Assembly (NCBI GenBank): GCA_007844125.1
Contig: CM017557.1
Span: 63,440,174 to 63,504,173, forward strand
Reading direction: 5' to 3'
From: Sinonovacula constricta
Taxonomy: Eukaryota; Mollusca; Bivalvia; Cardiida; Solecurtidae
DNA: 64,000 nucleotides
Shown piece by piece: positions 59,601 to 64,000 of the stretch. Within the stretch, counting starts at the first letter, position 1. The number at the start of each line of letters is the position of its first letter. The position numbers were made by a program, and so were the translations under genes. A model generated the notes under the pieces. The model did no database searches. It had not been told where the DNA came from and saw only the letters and a program-made list of their open reading frames with translations.

Positions 59601-62334
59601 GCTAGCGTATCACAGTGCGCGTAGAAATGGTTACCAGTCTTGGCCGCTTAGCGATTCACAAAAAATAATGCCGAAAATATCGTGCGCCATAAGGATGCGC
59701 CAATTTTGAAAAAAATGAGCCACTTTTTTTGTTTTTGCGTCAATGGCGCATTTGGCGCATGGCAGCGGGAGCCCTGATAAATCTTTGTTTTCTTTCTTAC
59801 TTTGTTGGTTGATTTTGTTATTTCTGATACATTTTGTTATTTCTTTCTTTCATTCTTTAAGTTCTCATATATATTTTAAGTTATATTTTATTTTGATTTG
59901 TAAAATATAATGAAACGTTTCTAAAAAAAGCAATTTAAAAAGTCATTCATTGTCAGAATAATGTCCTTCAGACTCATTTTTAGTCATATTGAATACTAAA
60001 ACTTGTATCTCTCATGAATTTTCAAAATCAAATATTTAACTATGAAATAAAAACATAATCATGCAGTTACAAAATTGACACCTAGTAATACATGCAATAA
60101 AGAATATGTAAGGAATCATACAGTAAACAACCCACATTATCACTAACATTAATGTTTATGGCTTTGTGTAAAAGTTGCCTACTGTCTCACTTGCATACTA
60201 GCAGGTAATTTAGTTTTGCATTAACCCATCAGAGGTTTTACTGTGACAGATTAGTACTATGTTGGCTAAAGACTCCCTGCAGTGATGACCAGCAATTAGC
60301 AGGTCTGGTCACAGCAGGTGGGGGCCTGGCTCAGTGGGATACCACATTCCTTTCGAGATGCTTTGAAGCAAACGCACAAGATAAGGGCCATATTGTATGA
60401 GCCCCGTACTCAAAGCTGCAAACAGTTAATGGATTATTGCTACATCTACTTATATCGTACTTCTTGATAATTTTGTAAATCACACAAAACTAAACCACAT
60501 ACACTGTTGGTGCAAAAACTTAAAAAATACTGGACCTGGTATTGCATTAGGTAGAGCATAGGCTGCAAGTACAGGAGGCCCCGGGTTTGATCCCAGGCCG
60601 TGACATATCAAAGTCGTTAAAAAGCTATAGTTGTATAGCTCCCTTGCTAACGCTGAGGCAAATATAAGGGTAGTTCCATGACTGGTTGGCCCAGTGTCAG
60701 GATAATGTGACTGGGTGTGGTATCATGCCAGGTGTTCATGGCATGCTATACAAAGTGAAGGCAGCACTATATCTGCTTCAAGTAGACACCATCTCCAGAT
60801 AACTGAAATACTGTTGGTGGGACGATAAACCCAATAAACATAAATTTTAGAAATATTTGTCATTTCTTAAATAACAATATCATGCTCAAAAGCTATGACA
60901 TTAAAAAAATCATCAGATATGTTTTTGTTAATGTCATAAACATATTAAACATCAACTGTGAAACTGTAACAAAAATCCATCATTTTTATGACATAACAGT
61001 TTTAAGGGATATATGAAAGTTACATAGGGTGTATGGGAAAATACCTCATGGTCATGTGACACGTATCGACCAATCAGGTAGCAGTTTTTCTTCTTGATGT
61101 GAGATAAACTATATGCTGATTCAGCAAATGAAACACATAACAGCTATGGAAAAATATCAGTAATGCATATATCTAAATTCAGAAATATTTGTGTGCACCA
61201 TTTTTTTTACAAAAAGAATTTCCTGCAAAAAATAAAATAACCGTAAGAGATACTGGATTACCATCCATATTGTACAATCCTAAATAAATCAGCATTCACT
61301 TTTTCACAGTATCTGTTTAAGGGCAAATGTTCCTCATTGAAGCAGTATTAGCAACTGACATTGGGGTAAATTTTGCTCATGAACATATCTTCAAACATTT
61401 TCTTATGAGCCAGGTGTTCAGGGACAATTTCTTTGAAAAATATGGGGAAATTCTGCAATCATGCATTTTAGAATAGGCACTGCTCTCACGTGGCGTTGCA
61501 AGTGTAAGACCCATATTGGCTGCAAACTTGGCAAGTGAGATGCTGTTCAGGAAGCTTAAATGGGCACCAGGCCCCGCTTGCAAAATCCCTTCTCATTTTA
61601 GATTTAGCTCAAGCTCAAAATTTAATTTCCCAGTATTTACTCATATAATATGTTTATTAAATCACTGTAATATAGCAATACTGTAACCTTGCAATGTTCA
61701 GGGTGTACAACAAATTGGAATTGAAGAATTATAACCCAGTAAGAGGTATTCTCAGAGTCAAAATTTGAGATTGAGCAAACTCTCAACTAAAAAATGTTTC
61801 TGCAAATGAGACTTGTAACTTCACAGACTCTTACTGCAAGTGCTCGAGTTCCAGTTAGGGGGAGAACTTTCATGTAAGAAGGACTTACTCCCACACGTTT
61901 GTCAGGGGTTGTCCTCCACAATAAGTGAACCCCAATGCCCCTGCCCCAACAAGTTCTTTGTGTCTTCCACCTTGACAATGTCTTGCTCTAACTATTAATG
62001 TACCTGACATTCTGAATAAAAATATAAATACAAAATATTCATGCAAAAATACCAGTAAAAATCTGTATATACACCATTTTGACTTTTTTTAGGTTTGATA
62101 GATACAGATGACATGGAAGAGACTGTGTTTGAAAGTCCCAGAAAAACTAGACTGCATGGTGCACAGAGACCTAGTTCCAGTCTGGGCCCAGAGGATTGTG
62201 GGAGTAAAACCAATCTACTGGAATGTGACAGTGAAGAGGATGGACACAGTCCAAAATTGAATGGGGGACTAAGGAACGGTAGAGGGGTCTACACTAGTAT
62301 CAGTCTAGATGATGAGGATGAGTATGAGGTATGA
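26195..62334 (+). CDS. GPR180/TMEM145-like seven-transmembrane protein (spliced, five coding exons, one frameshift)
   Basis: The coding parts are 26195-26685, 31339-31886, 33473-33728, 57870-57995 and 62093-62334. Together they give about 553 residues when one extra base at 31745 is ignored; human GPR180 and TMEM145 are roughly 440-490. A signal peptide (about residues 9-24) leads into a cysteine-containing lumenal domain (25-224) with N-glycosylation sequons at N64, N93 and N187. The start of that domain (LTGSW then SSEDF) and the segment just before the first helix (HQFSFEMHDVFEIY) resemble the conserved positions of the family. Seven hydrophobic helices follow at about 225-246, 254-279, 288-314, 325-346, 361-382, 399-421 and 430-450, with a KGWTI motif closing the third. 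A hydrophilic, acidic tail of about 100 residues ends in -DEYEV. This is the GOST layout (lumenal beta domain plus seven helices; Pfam GpcrRhopsn4). Family members act in Golgi or secretory traffic or signalling at membranes, and the ligand and role here are unknown. I cannot separate GPR180 from TMEM145 orthology by eye. Confidence 0.88.
28100..29510 (-). mobile_element. Decayed non-LTR retrotransposon (LINE) reverse-transcriptase 3' part
   Basis: Read on the minus strand, the sequence is interrupted by stops and frame changes but keeps typical LINE polyprotein pieces in order. Near 29430 there is a fragment with FMDD then WVLKALDETVTWAR, close to a reverse-transcriptase active-site region. 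Next come pieces like DRSDLPGK near 29130 and a QHRLLPRLIW stretch. Finally an intact frame at 28447-28154 carries a C-x2-C then HHILSGC zinc-knuckle-like motif followed by QGRHRWCHDRVL. Order and orientation are consistent, so this is one old 5'-truncated copy. The clade cannot be assigned by eye. It is inactive. Confidence 0.7.
29541..29571. repeat. AT/AG microsatellite
   Basis: A short run of ATATATAGAT units passes into AGAGAGAG. It lies just beyond the 5' end of the antisense LINE remnant and has no other visible feature. Confidence 0.7.
30130..30240 (-). mobile_element. Possible tRNA-derived SINE fragment
   Basis: On the minus strand the segment contains GAGGGTTTGAATCTTGG, which resembles a pol III B box (GGTTCGAATCC). 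It is preceded by a tRNA-like stretch with a run of purine-rich loops. No A box, tail or target duplication could be fixed, so this is a weak call. Confidence 0.3.
30867..31290 (+). repeat. 145-bp tandem repeat, nearly three units
   Basis: The word GTCAAAAAGTAGGT recurs at 30891, 31036 and 31181 (the last with one extra A), an exact spacing of 145 bp. Each unit goes on through AGAGGCCACA, TGGCCCAATCTTCACC and CCAGAATG, with a few substitutions between units. The array stops about 50 bp before the exon 2 acceptor. From memory it resembles a unit dispersed widely in bivalve genomes; no search was possible. Confidence 0.85.
31339..31886 (+). CDS. Exon 2: end of lumenal domain and helices 1-4, with a frameshift
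   Basis: Acceptor TTTTCCAG precedes the exon, which completes codon 164 and opens with FWYLSMVAC. It carries cysteines 173 and 182, the sequon at N187, the pre-helix segment before residue 225, and helices 1-4. In the frame set by exon 1 translation stops at TGA 31745-31747, in the middle of helix 3. Skipping the T at 31745 gives GAG TGT TTG and continues into FMLILLLIAKGWTI and then helix 4. Exon arithmetic agrees: 548 bases is one too many for the phases of the flanking exons. The donor is GTGGGT at 31887. The alternative GT at 31891 would create a stop on joining to exon 3. Confidence 0.85.
31887..33472 (+). other. Intron 2 (1586 bp)
   Basis: The donor is GTGGGT, a less common but valid form, and the acceptor is CTTTTTACAG ending at 33472. 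Apart from a SINE-like element at 33190-33430 next to the acceptor, I see only AT-rich unique sequence, with a short TA run near 32710. Confidence 0.85.
33190..33430 (+). mobile_element. tRNA-derived SINE, family 2
   Basis: A tRNA-like head has a B box GGGTTTGAGTCC at about 33261. It is followed by a body (GGGAAGGTCTTCCAGCTGA, then GGTCTTCCTCGACC) that matches, with changes, the bodies at 56290-56470 and 58448-58585. It ends in an A-rich tail (CAAAAACAAAACAAAC). It sits about 40 bp before the exon 3 acceptor. Confidence 0.65.
33473..33728 (+). CDS. Exon 3: helices 5 and 6
   Basis: The exon starts in phase 0 after TTTTTACAG with TKINIII, so it joins directly to the leucine that ends exon 2. 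It encodes residues 347-431 plus one base: a short loop with NQDEWNSWPG, helix 5, a basic-rich loop (HSRHVERLNFFQQFG) and helix 6 (YYLVWFIYLPILVVVATQI). Family members carry an aromatic and proline pair (W..P) at the same place in helix 6. The donor GTAAGT at 33729 is strong. Reading past it gives an open frame to 33808 that is intronic. Confidence 0.87.
33955..34235 (+). mobile_element. tRNA-derived SINE, family 3
   Basis: The head TAGCTCAATTGAAGAG fits a pol III A box. It is followed 35 bases later by GCGGGTTTCAAACCCCGGCC, a B box in an arm-like inverted repeat. The body includes TCGGTGTCAGTATAATGG and a further GGGTTCAGTCCC-like segment. It has no visible relation to the bodies of families 1 and 2. 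It begins about 225 bp after exon 3. Confidence 0.6.
34990..36966 (+). mobile_element. LINE 3' end interrupted by a DNA element
   Basis: Before 35136 the plus strand encodes a stretch with MGKVSRQVFRN and MINYWYKL, typical of the region after the reverse transcriptase. After 35960 it resumes with HDWNWKAKMKNLLQDLG. A one-base frame change near 36185 leads to a frame ending at 36555 that contains CTYC, then ENEYHFLLVCPFY, the C-terminal zinc-knuckle motif of many invertebrate LINEs. The 3' end carries AATAAA at about 36941 and a TTGAATTGAATTGAA tail, as expected of target-primed integration. The copy is 5'-truncated and broken. Confidence 0.75.
35136..35960. mobile_element. 825-bp TA-flanked inverted-repeat element (MITE) inside the LINE
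   Basis: The left end reads CTGTGAAAGCATTTTATTTC and the right end is its reverse complement. The inverted arms run on for about 39 bp with one indel and two mismatches, through GTGGGGCA and AATTTCGT. TA at 35134-35135 and TA at 35961-35962 flank it, as Tc1/mariner-type elements do. The interior holds no transposase frame, so it is non-autonomous. Further in, both arms carry related CGTGGG words. Confidence 0.85.
37300..37362. repeat. Short perfect inverted repeat
   Basis: TGCTGGAAACACC at 37300-37312 is repeated in reverse complement at 37350-37362, with 37 bases between. It could form a 13-bp hairpin. No target duplication or longer arm was found, so a tiny foldback element or chance are both possible. 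Confidence 0.6.
38337..38350. repeat. Poly-C run
   Basis: A homopolymer of about 14 cytosines. Similar runs occur at about 55381-55391 and 58867-58880. Run length in such tracts is unreliable in any assembly. Confidence 0.8.
39047..40155 (+). repeat. 40-bp minisatellite array
   Basis: About 27 units follow a 40-bp consensus made of CATAGCTGGTTGTTGTC, then ATCTAGCATCTTC, then CTTCATTAAT. Two subtypes alternate: units with CATCTTCCTTCATTAATC prevail in the left two thirds and units with CATCTGTCTTCTTAAATC in the right third. T/C at the CATCTAGC versus CATCCAGC position gives a second marker. The first units are the most irregular. Confidence 0.92.
41383..41727 (+). mobile_element. tRNA-derived SINE, family 1, copy 1
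   Basis: The tRNA-like head has GGTAGAGCA (A-box region), GGCTGCAAGTACAGGAG and CCCGGGTATTATCCCG (degenerate B box). The body continues through AAGGGTAGTTCCACGACTGG, GGATAATGTGACTGGG, GAAGGCAGCACTGTATCTG and GATAACTGAAATACTGTTG. The 3' end is GGGACGATAAACC followed by repeated AATAAACA. It aligns along its full length with 60531-60841. Confidence 0.85.
42341..46285 (-). repeat. 14-bp satellite rich in CCATGG
   Basis: The unit CAGTAGACCATGGA repeats for nearly 4 kb, with variants GATAGTAGACC, AACAGTAGACC and GGCAGTAGACC, and occasional short units that give CCATGGTAGACCATGG. Because 14 leaves remainder 2 on division by 3, all minus-strand frames read the same 14-residue pattern (VHGLLSMVYCPWST), which explains the many long minus-strand frames. 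A higher-order unit of about 1247 bp is visible (43469 and 44716 regions match), followed by a third, shorter copy about 0.9 kb further on. Not a gene. Confidence 0.93.
46286..47500. other. Unassigned sequence with repeated GCCGCAC words
   Basis: GCCGCAC or its complement appears near 46363, 46421, 47411 and 47454, set in otherwise AT-rich DNA. The pattern suggests the remains of an inverted-repeat DNA element, but I could not match termini or a target duplication. Confidence 0.25.
49641..49904 (+). repeat. Diverged tandem duplication of about 150 bp
   Basis: TTTGTGTGGGAT and, about 110 bp later, GTACAACAGCTGG occur at 49642 and 49745 and again at 49792 and 49892. Intervening sequence is alignable with many substitutions. 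It lies directly before the 41/53-bp array but shares no unit with it. Confidence 0.6.
49945..55290 (+). repeat. Mixed 41-bp and 53-bp tandem array
   Basis: The short unit is ACATGTCTCCACACATAAT, then ATCACAGACTTAG, then TTTACCAGT, 41 bp in total. The long unit replaces TCTCC with CTTGGAGTTTTTCCTCC and is 53 bp. Linked variants (ACATATCTCC with CAGACCTAG; AAAATATCACAGAG) mark subtypes. The mixture is itself repeated: a unit with a doubled C (TTTACCCAGTACATG) occurs at about 51796, 53106 and 54259, spacings of roughly 1310 and 1153 bp, with matching neighbours. The left and right 100-150 bp are irregular, as at array edges. Confidence 0.93.
55380..55452. repeat. Poly-C, poly-A and CAA microsatellite
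   Basis: A run of about 11 C passes to seven A, then a CAACAACAA stretch and AAAACAAAAC words. Only low complexity is visible. Confidence 0.75.
55633..55999. mobile_element. 367-bp CAGGG-ended inverted-repeat element (hAT-like MITE)
   Basis: The left end CAGGGGCCTGCCTGGGC pairs with the reverse complement of the right end, CAGGGGCGTGCCTAGGC (two mismatches). GTTAT directly flanks both sides (55628-55632 and 56000-56004). Ends beginning CAGGG are typical of the hAT superfamily. A 5-bp duplication is shorter than the classic 8 bp but is known for the hAT5 group. No transposase frame is present. Confidence 0.75.
56290..56470 (-). mobile_element. tRNA-derived SINE, family 2, antisense copy
   Basis: On the minus strand GTGTGGGTTCGAGTCCC is a clear B box. 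It is followed by GTGGGGAGGTTTTCCAGA, CACTGGTTCTACCCAGGC, GTCTTCCTCTACC and ATGACCATATTTG. The body matches 58448-58585 closely and 33190-33430 more distantly. The tRNA head is cut before the A box. Confidence 0.75.
57359..57740 (+). repeat. AT-rich 26-bp minisatellite
   Basis: About 14 units of GGTATATATTCCTGGTA followed by TTATATATT (26 bp) precede exon 4 by roughly 130 bp. Internal units are nearly identical, with AAATATT and CCTGATATT variants. Because 26 leaves remainder 2 on division by 3, all frames read alike and produce spurious frames rich in Ile, Tyr and Trp. Confidence 0.9.
57870..57995 (+). CDS. Exon 4: helix 7 and start of the cytosolic tail
   Basis: Acceptor TTATTCTTCAG is followed by GT ATT ATG. 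With the last base of exon 3 this makes serine 432, then IMYAADLLSYVVMIHLLW, the seventh helix, and the tail segment KKDEPLPQYELEAT. It encodes residues 433-473 plus one base. The donor is GTGAGC at 57996. Confidence 0.87.
58448..58585 (+). mobile_element. tRNA-derived SINE, family 2, 5'-truncated copy
   Basis: TGTGGGGAGGTTTTCCAGC, CTGGTTCTACCCAGGCGTAA, CCTTCCTCTACCAATAATT and ATGACCATATTTGTC align with the antisense copy at 56290-56470. The tRNA head is absent. Confidence 0.7.
58867..58880. repeat. Poly-C run
   Basis: About 14 cytosines in a row inside intron 4, with no other feature attached. Confidence 0.8.
59128..59776. mobile_element. 649-bp CAGGG-ended inverted-repeat element (hAT-like MITE)
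   Basis: The left end CAGGGCTCCCGCTGG is matched by the reverse complement of the right end, CAGGGCTCCCGCTGCC. ATAAA directly flanks both sides (59123-59127 and 59777-59781). Near each end the words GAGCCA, GCGCCA and AATTTTGA recur in opposite or similar orientation, so the subterminal regions are also repetitive. No transposase frame is visible. It shares end type and 5-bp duplication with the element at 55633-55999 but not its interior. Confidence 0.78.
60531..60841 (+). mobile_element. tRNA-derived SINE, family 1, copy 2
   Basis: The head TAGGTAGAGCATAGGCTGC and a well-kept B box GGGTTTGATCCC lead into the same body as 41383-41727. The 3' end is GGGACGATAAACCCAATAAACA. The B box is better preserved than in copy 1, while copy 1 has an extra piece in the head (GTAGAGCAATGGATCCAG). 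Confidence 0.87.
62093..62334 (+). CDS. Exon 5: acidic cytosolic tail and stop
   Basis: Acceptor TTTTTTTAG precedes GT TTG ATA GAT, completing glycine 474 and encoding residues 475-553 and TGA (62332-62334). The tail is hydrophilic, with acidic patches (DTDDMEE, CDSEEDGHS, DDEDEYEV) and serine-rich pieces that suit casein-kinase-type phosphorylation. There is no hydrophobic segment. The last three residues, Tyr-Glu-Val, fit a class II PDZ ligand; this is inference only. Confidence 0.85.
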
Positions 62335-62408
62335 GATTCTGTAGTCTGAAATCTGAATGGATAACTGAAATGGATGATGATTGTGAGATGAAGGAGGAGG
62401 TTAATAAG

Positions 62409-62414
62409 AATAAA
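62409..62414 (+). terminator. Candidate polyadenylation signal 1 (AATAAA)
   Basis: This hexamer lies 75 bp after the stop codon. Downstream sequence is not strongly GT-rich within 30 bases, so use is uncertain. Confidence 0.35.
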
Positions 62415-62652
62415 TGTATATCTGTGTAAGATCAATGTCATTTGTCCAAGATCTATTTAGAAATTTTTGGTTCTTGTATTCGGAGCTGAATATTCCTGAT
62501 AAACGATCTATATGCCCTCAGTTTAAAAATGTGTTGTGTAAGGGTCTATTTTGGAAACTGAAGTGTGTGTTTTCACAGATGGTAATATTAAAAGGAGTCA
62601 AATGTGTGTGTTGTTTTATTGTACAGTTTTTGAAGCCAGCATCAGTTTTAAA

Positions 62653-62658
62653 AATAAA
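62653..62658 (+). terminator. Candidate polyadenylation signal 2 (AATAAA)
   Basis: AATAAA is followed within 10-30 bases by GTGGTGATGAGTCGGTGTG and then TTTTTG, a typical GT/T-rich downstream element. Confidence 0.45.
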
Positions 62659-62690
62659 AGTGGTGATGAGTCGGTGTGTTTTTGCTTCTG

Positions 62691-64000
62691 AATGTACGAC
62701 TTGAATGATAAATGATGATTTTGAAGAAGATGGTGTGAAAATAGAGAAGAATGGGATAGGTTTTGTTTATTTCCAGCATCATTTTTGATGATGATGACAA
62801 CAAATTAATATCTTACATGTCGAGTTTTCCCTTAAAAAATCTGGATTTGTCACAGTATCCTTATAGCTTAAAACATCAATTAGATGTTAACCAAAATGCA
62901 TCAGAATGCATTAAAAAAAAAAAAATTGTTGATTTTTGTGGGGAGAATCTTTTTTATGACGTAAGTGACATAGCTAGATATATTACCAGTTTTATTGAAA
63001 GTATATTGATACTGACAGCTTGAATATTGGTGATGCATGGGAACACATAGAAATATACAGTGGTAATCTAGAAAGTAAAACATTTTATATATGTATATAA
63101 CTGGATATATTTTATGACCTATTTCCTTCTCTTATGCCTTTATTTTGTTTACTCACAAAACAACATCAATCACCTTTAATTATTAGCTCTTCTGGGCCTA
63201 TTTACTCAATATCTGGCATAATAGCGTTATACATCGCAAAATTATTGTGTACTTGTTACATGTTAGTATCATACCATTATTATATCAGTTTGCTGCGAAC
63301 AAGCCCTAGAAACTAGATTTATATATTAACATAAGTGTTAAAACAGCAGGTTTCCTTCATATTGCTCTTTGCTGTATGTATCAGATTTGATTATAATGGG
63401 TTCCATGGGCAGTCATTCAAATAAGTGTTGAAGTGATGGTCGTAAGGTAGTGGTTTAGGTGTTGTCAAAACTGTGATAGTATGCCTCCAGTTTATGATGA
63501 AATGCTGTTCTCAGCAACATTATATCTTATTCCAGGCCAACAAATACCAGGTCAAATCTTATCGTTTTGTAATGTTTTGGATTTGGTAACCGATGTAGAC
63601 AAACTGGAGGCTACTGTATGACTTAGGAATTTTTTGTTCTTGCTTTTTTTATGTTTTCTTCATTTTCATTGTTTATAATTTTGAATTAAATGCTTAATTT
63701 TAAAATGAAAATGTTGGTACATGTACCAGTATTCTTGTACAGTTTATTTCCTTCTAAATACTTACTTTGTTCTACTTACCAATGTTCCTGTGTATTTGTA
63801 TTACTGTGCGTGTGTGTGCAGTGATTATTTTGGCCTAAAATTTTAGCCGAATATCGGCATTTTCCCCACGAGAAAAAGACAATTTTTTTTCCTAAAAAAA
63901 TGTCAACCCCCAAATATTTCAATATCATATGCATTAAACATATTACTTCATTCCAATGAATGCTGATGTTGACCGTATCCTAATACCAGGATGTAGTAAA
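62691..64000. other. 3' flank with no recognised gene
   Basis: The stretch is AT-rich, with a poly-A tract near 62911. An imperfect inverted repeat (GCCTCCAGTTT at 63483-63493 and its complement at 63601-63611) spans about 130 bp. Short open frames here have no recognisable motif or codon signature. Confidence 0.5.

Larger units (their letters stand above)
57996..62092 (+). other. Intron 4 (4097 bp)
   Basis: The donor is GTGAGC and the acceptor is GACTTTTTTTAG ending at 62092, in matching phase (G|GT, glycine 474). It holds a SINE body (58448-58585), a poly-C run, an inverted-repeat element (59128-59776) and a full SINE (60531-60841). Nothing recognisable was seen in 59785-60290 or 60845-62090. 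The stretch 60300-60440 contains CTGGCTCAGTGGG, weakly A-box-like, and may be an old SINE. Confidence 0.85.
62335..62690 (+). other. Probable 3' UTR
   Basis: Sequence after the stop is AT-rich and without coding signature. Two AATAAA hexamers are present. The second has a GT-rich stretch downstream and is the better candidate for the main cleavage signal, though a longer UTR cannot be excluded. Confidence 0.5.

Noticed and set aside
63476..63615. Small foldback element in the 3' flank
   Set aside because: An 11-bp inverted pair with a bulged extension is too short to call a mobile element without a target duplication.

Overview
The window is eukaryotic nuclear DNA, most likely from a mollusc and probably a bivalve. 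It is AT-rich and holds one spliced gene with canonical GT-AG introns. It also carries tRNA-derived SINEs, decayed non-LTR retrotransposons, short non-autonomous DNA transposons and several large tandem-repeat arrays. The bivalve assignment is inference: the SINE layout, the LINE ends and a 145-bp tandem unit resemble what I recall from bivalve genomes. No species can be named.

Layout. (1) Positions 1-25999 are a continuous satellite array of a pyrimidine-rich 31-bp monomer with higher-order units of about 8.6-8.9 kb. The long open frames there are a by-product of the repeat and are not genes. (2) Positions 26000-26194 are a short unique stretch acting as promoter and 5' leader. (3) Positions 26195-62334 are one plus-strand gene of five coding exons for a seven-transmembrane protein of the GPR180/TMEM145 type (GOST superfamily). 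It encodes about 553 residues if one frameshift in exon 2 is discounted. (4) Positions 62335-64000 are the 3' UTR and flank.

The 24.1-kb third intron holds most of the remaining content. It contains four unrelated tandem arrays: 40-bp, 14-bp, mixed 41/53-bp and 26-bp units, together about 45% of the intron. It also contains a LINE 3' half split by an 825-bp TA-flanked inverted-repeat element, tRNA-derived SINEs, and a 367-bp CAGGG-ended element. Intron 1 carries an antisense LINE remnant and three 145-bp tandem units. Intron 4 carries a second CAGGG-ended element and another SINE.

Points most worth checking: the single extra base at 31745 that breaks exon 2; the nested DNA element whose removal restores the LINE reading frame; two separate insertions that share CAGGG termini and perfect 5-bp target duplications; the satellite running to within 200 bp of a gene start; and a segment at about 3.5-9.7 kb rich in 1-bp indels that looks like poorly corrected consensus. 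I found no undescribed multigene system, no CRISPR, no virus and no bacterial-type operon.
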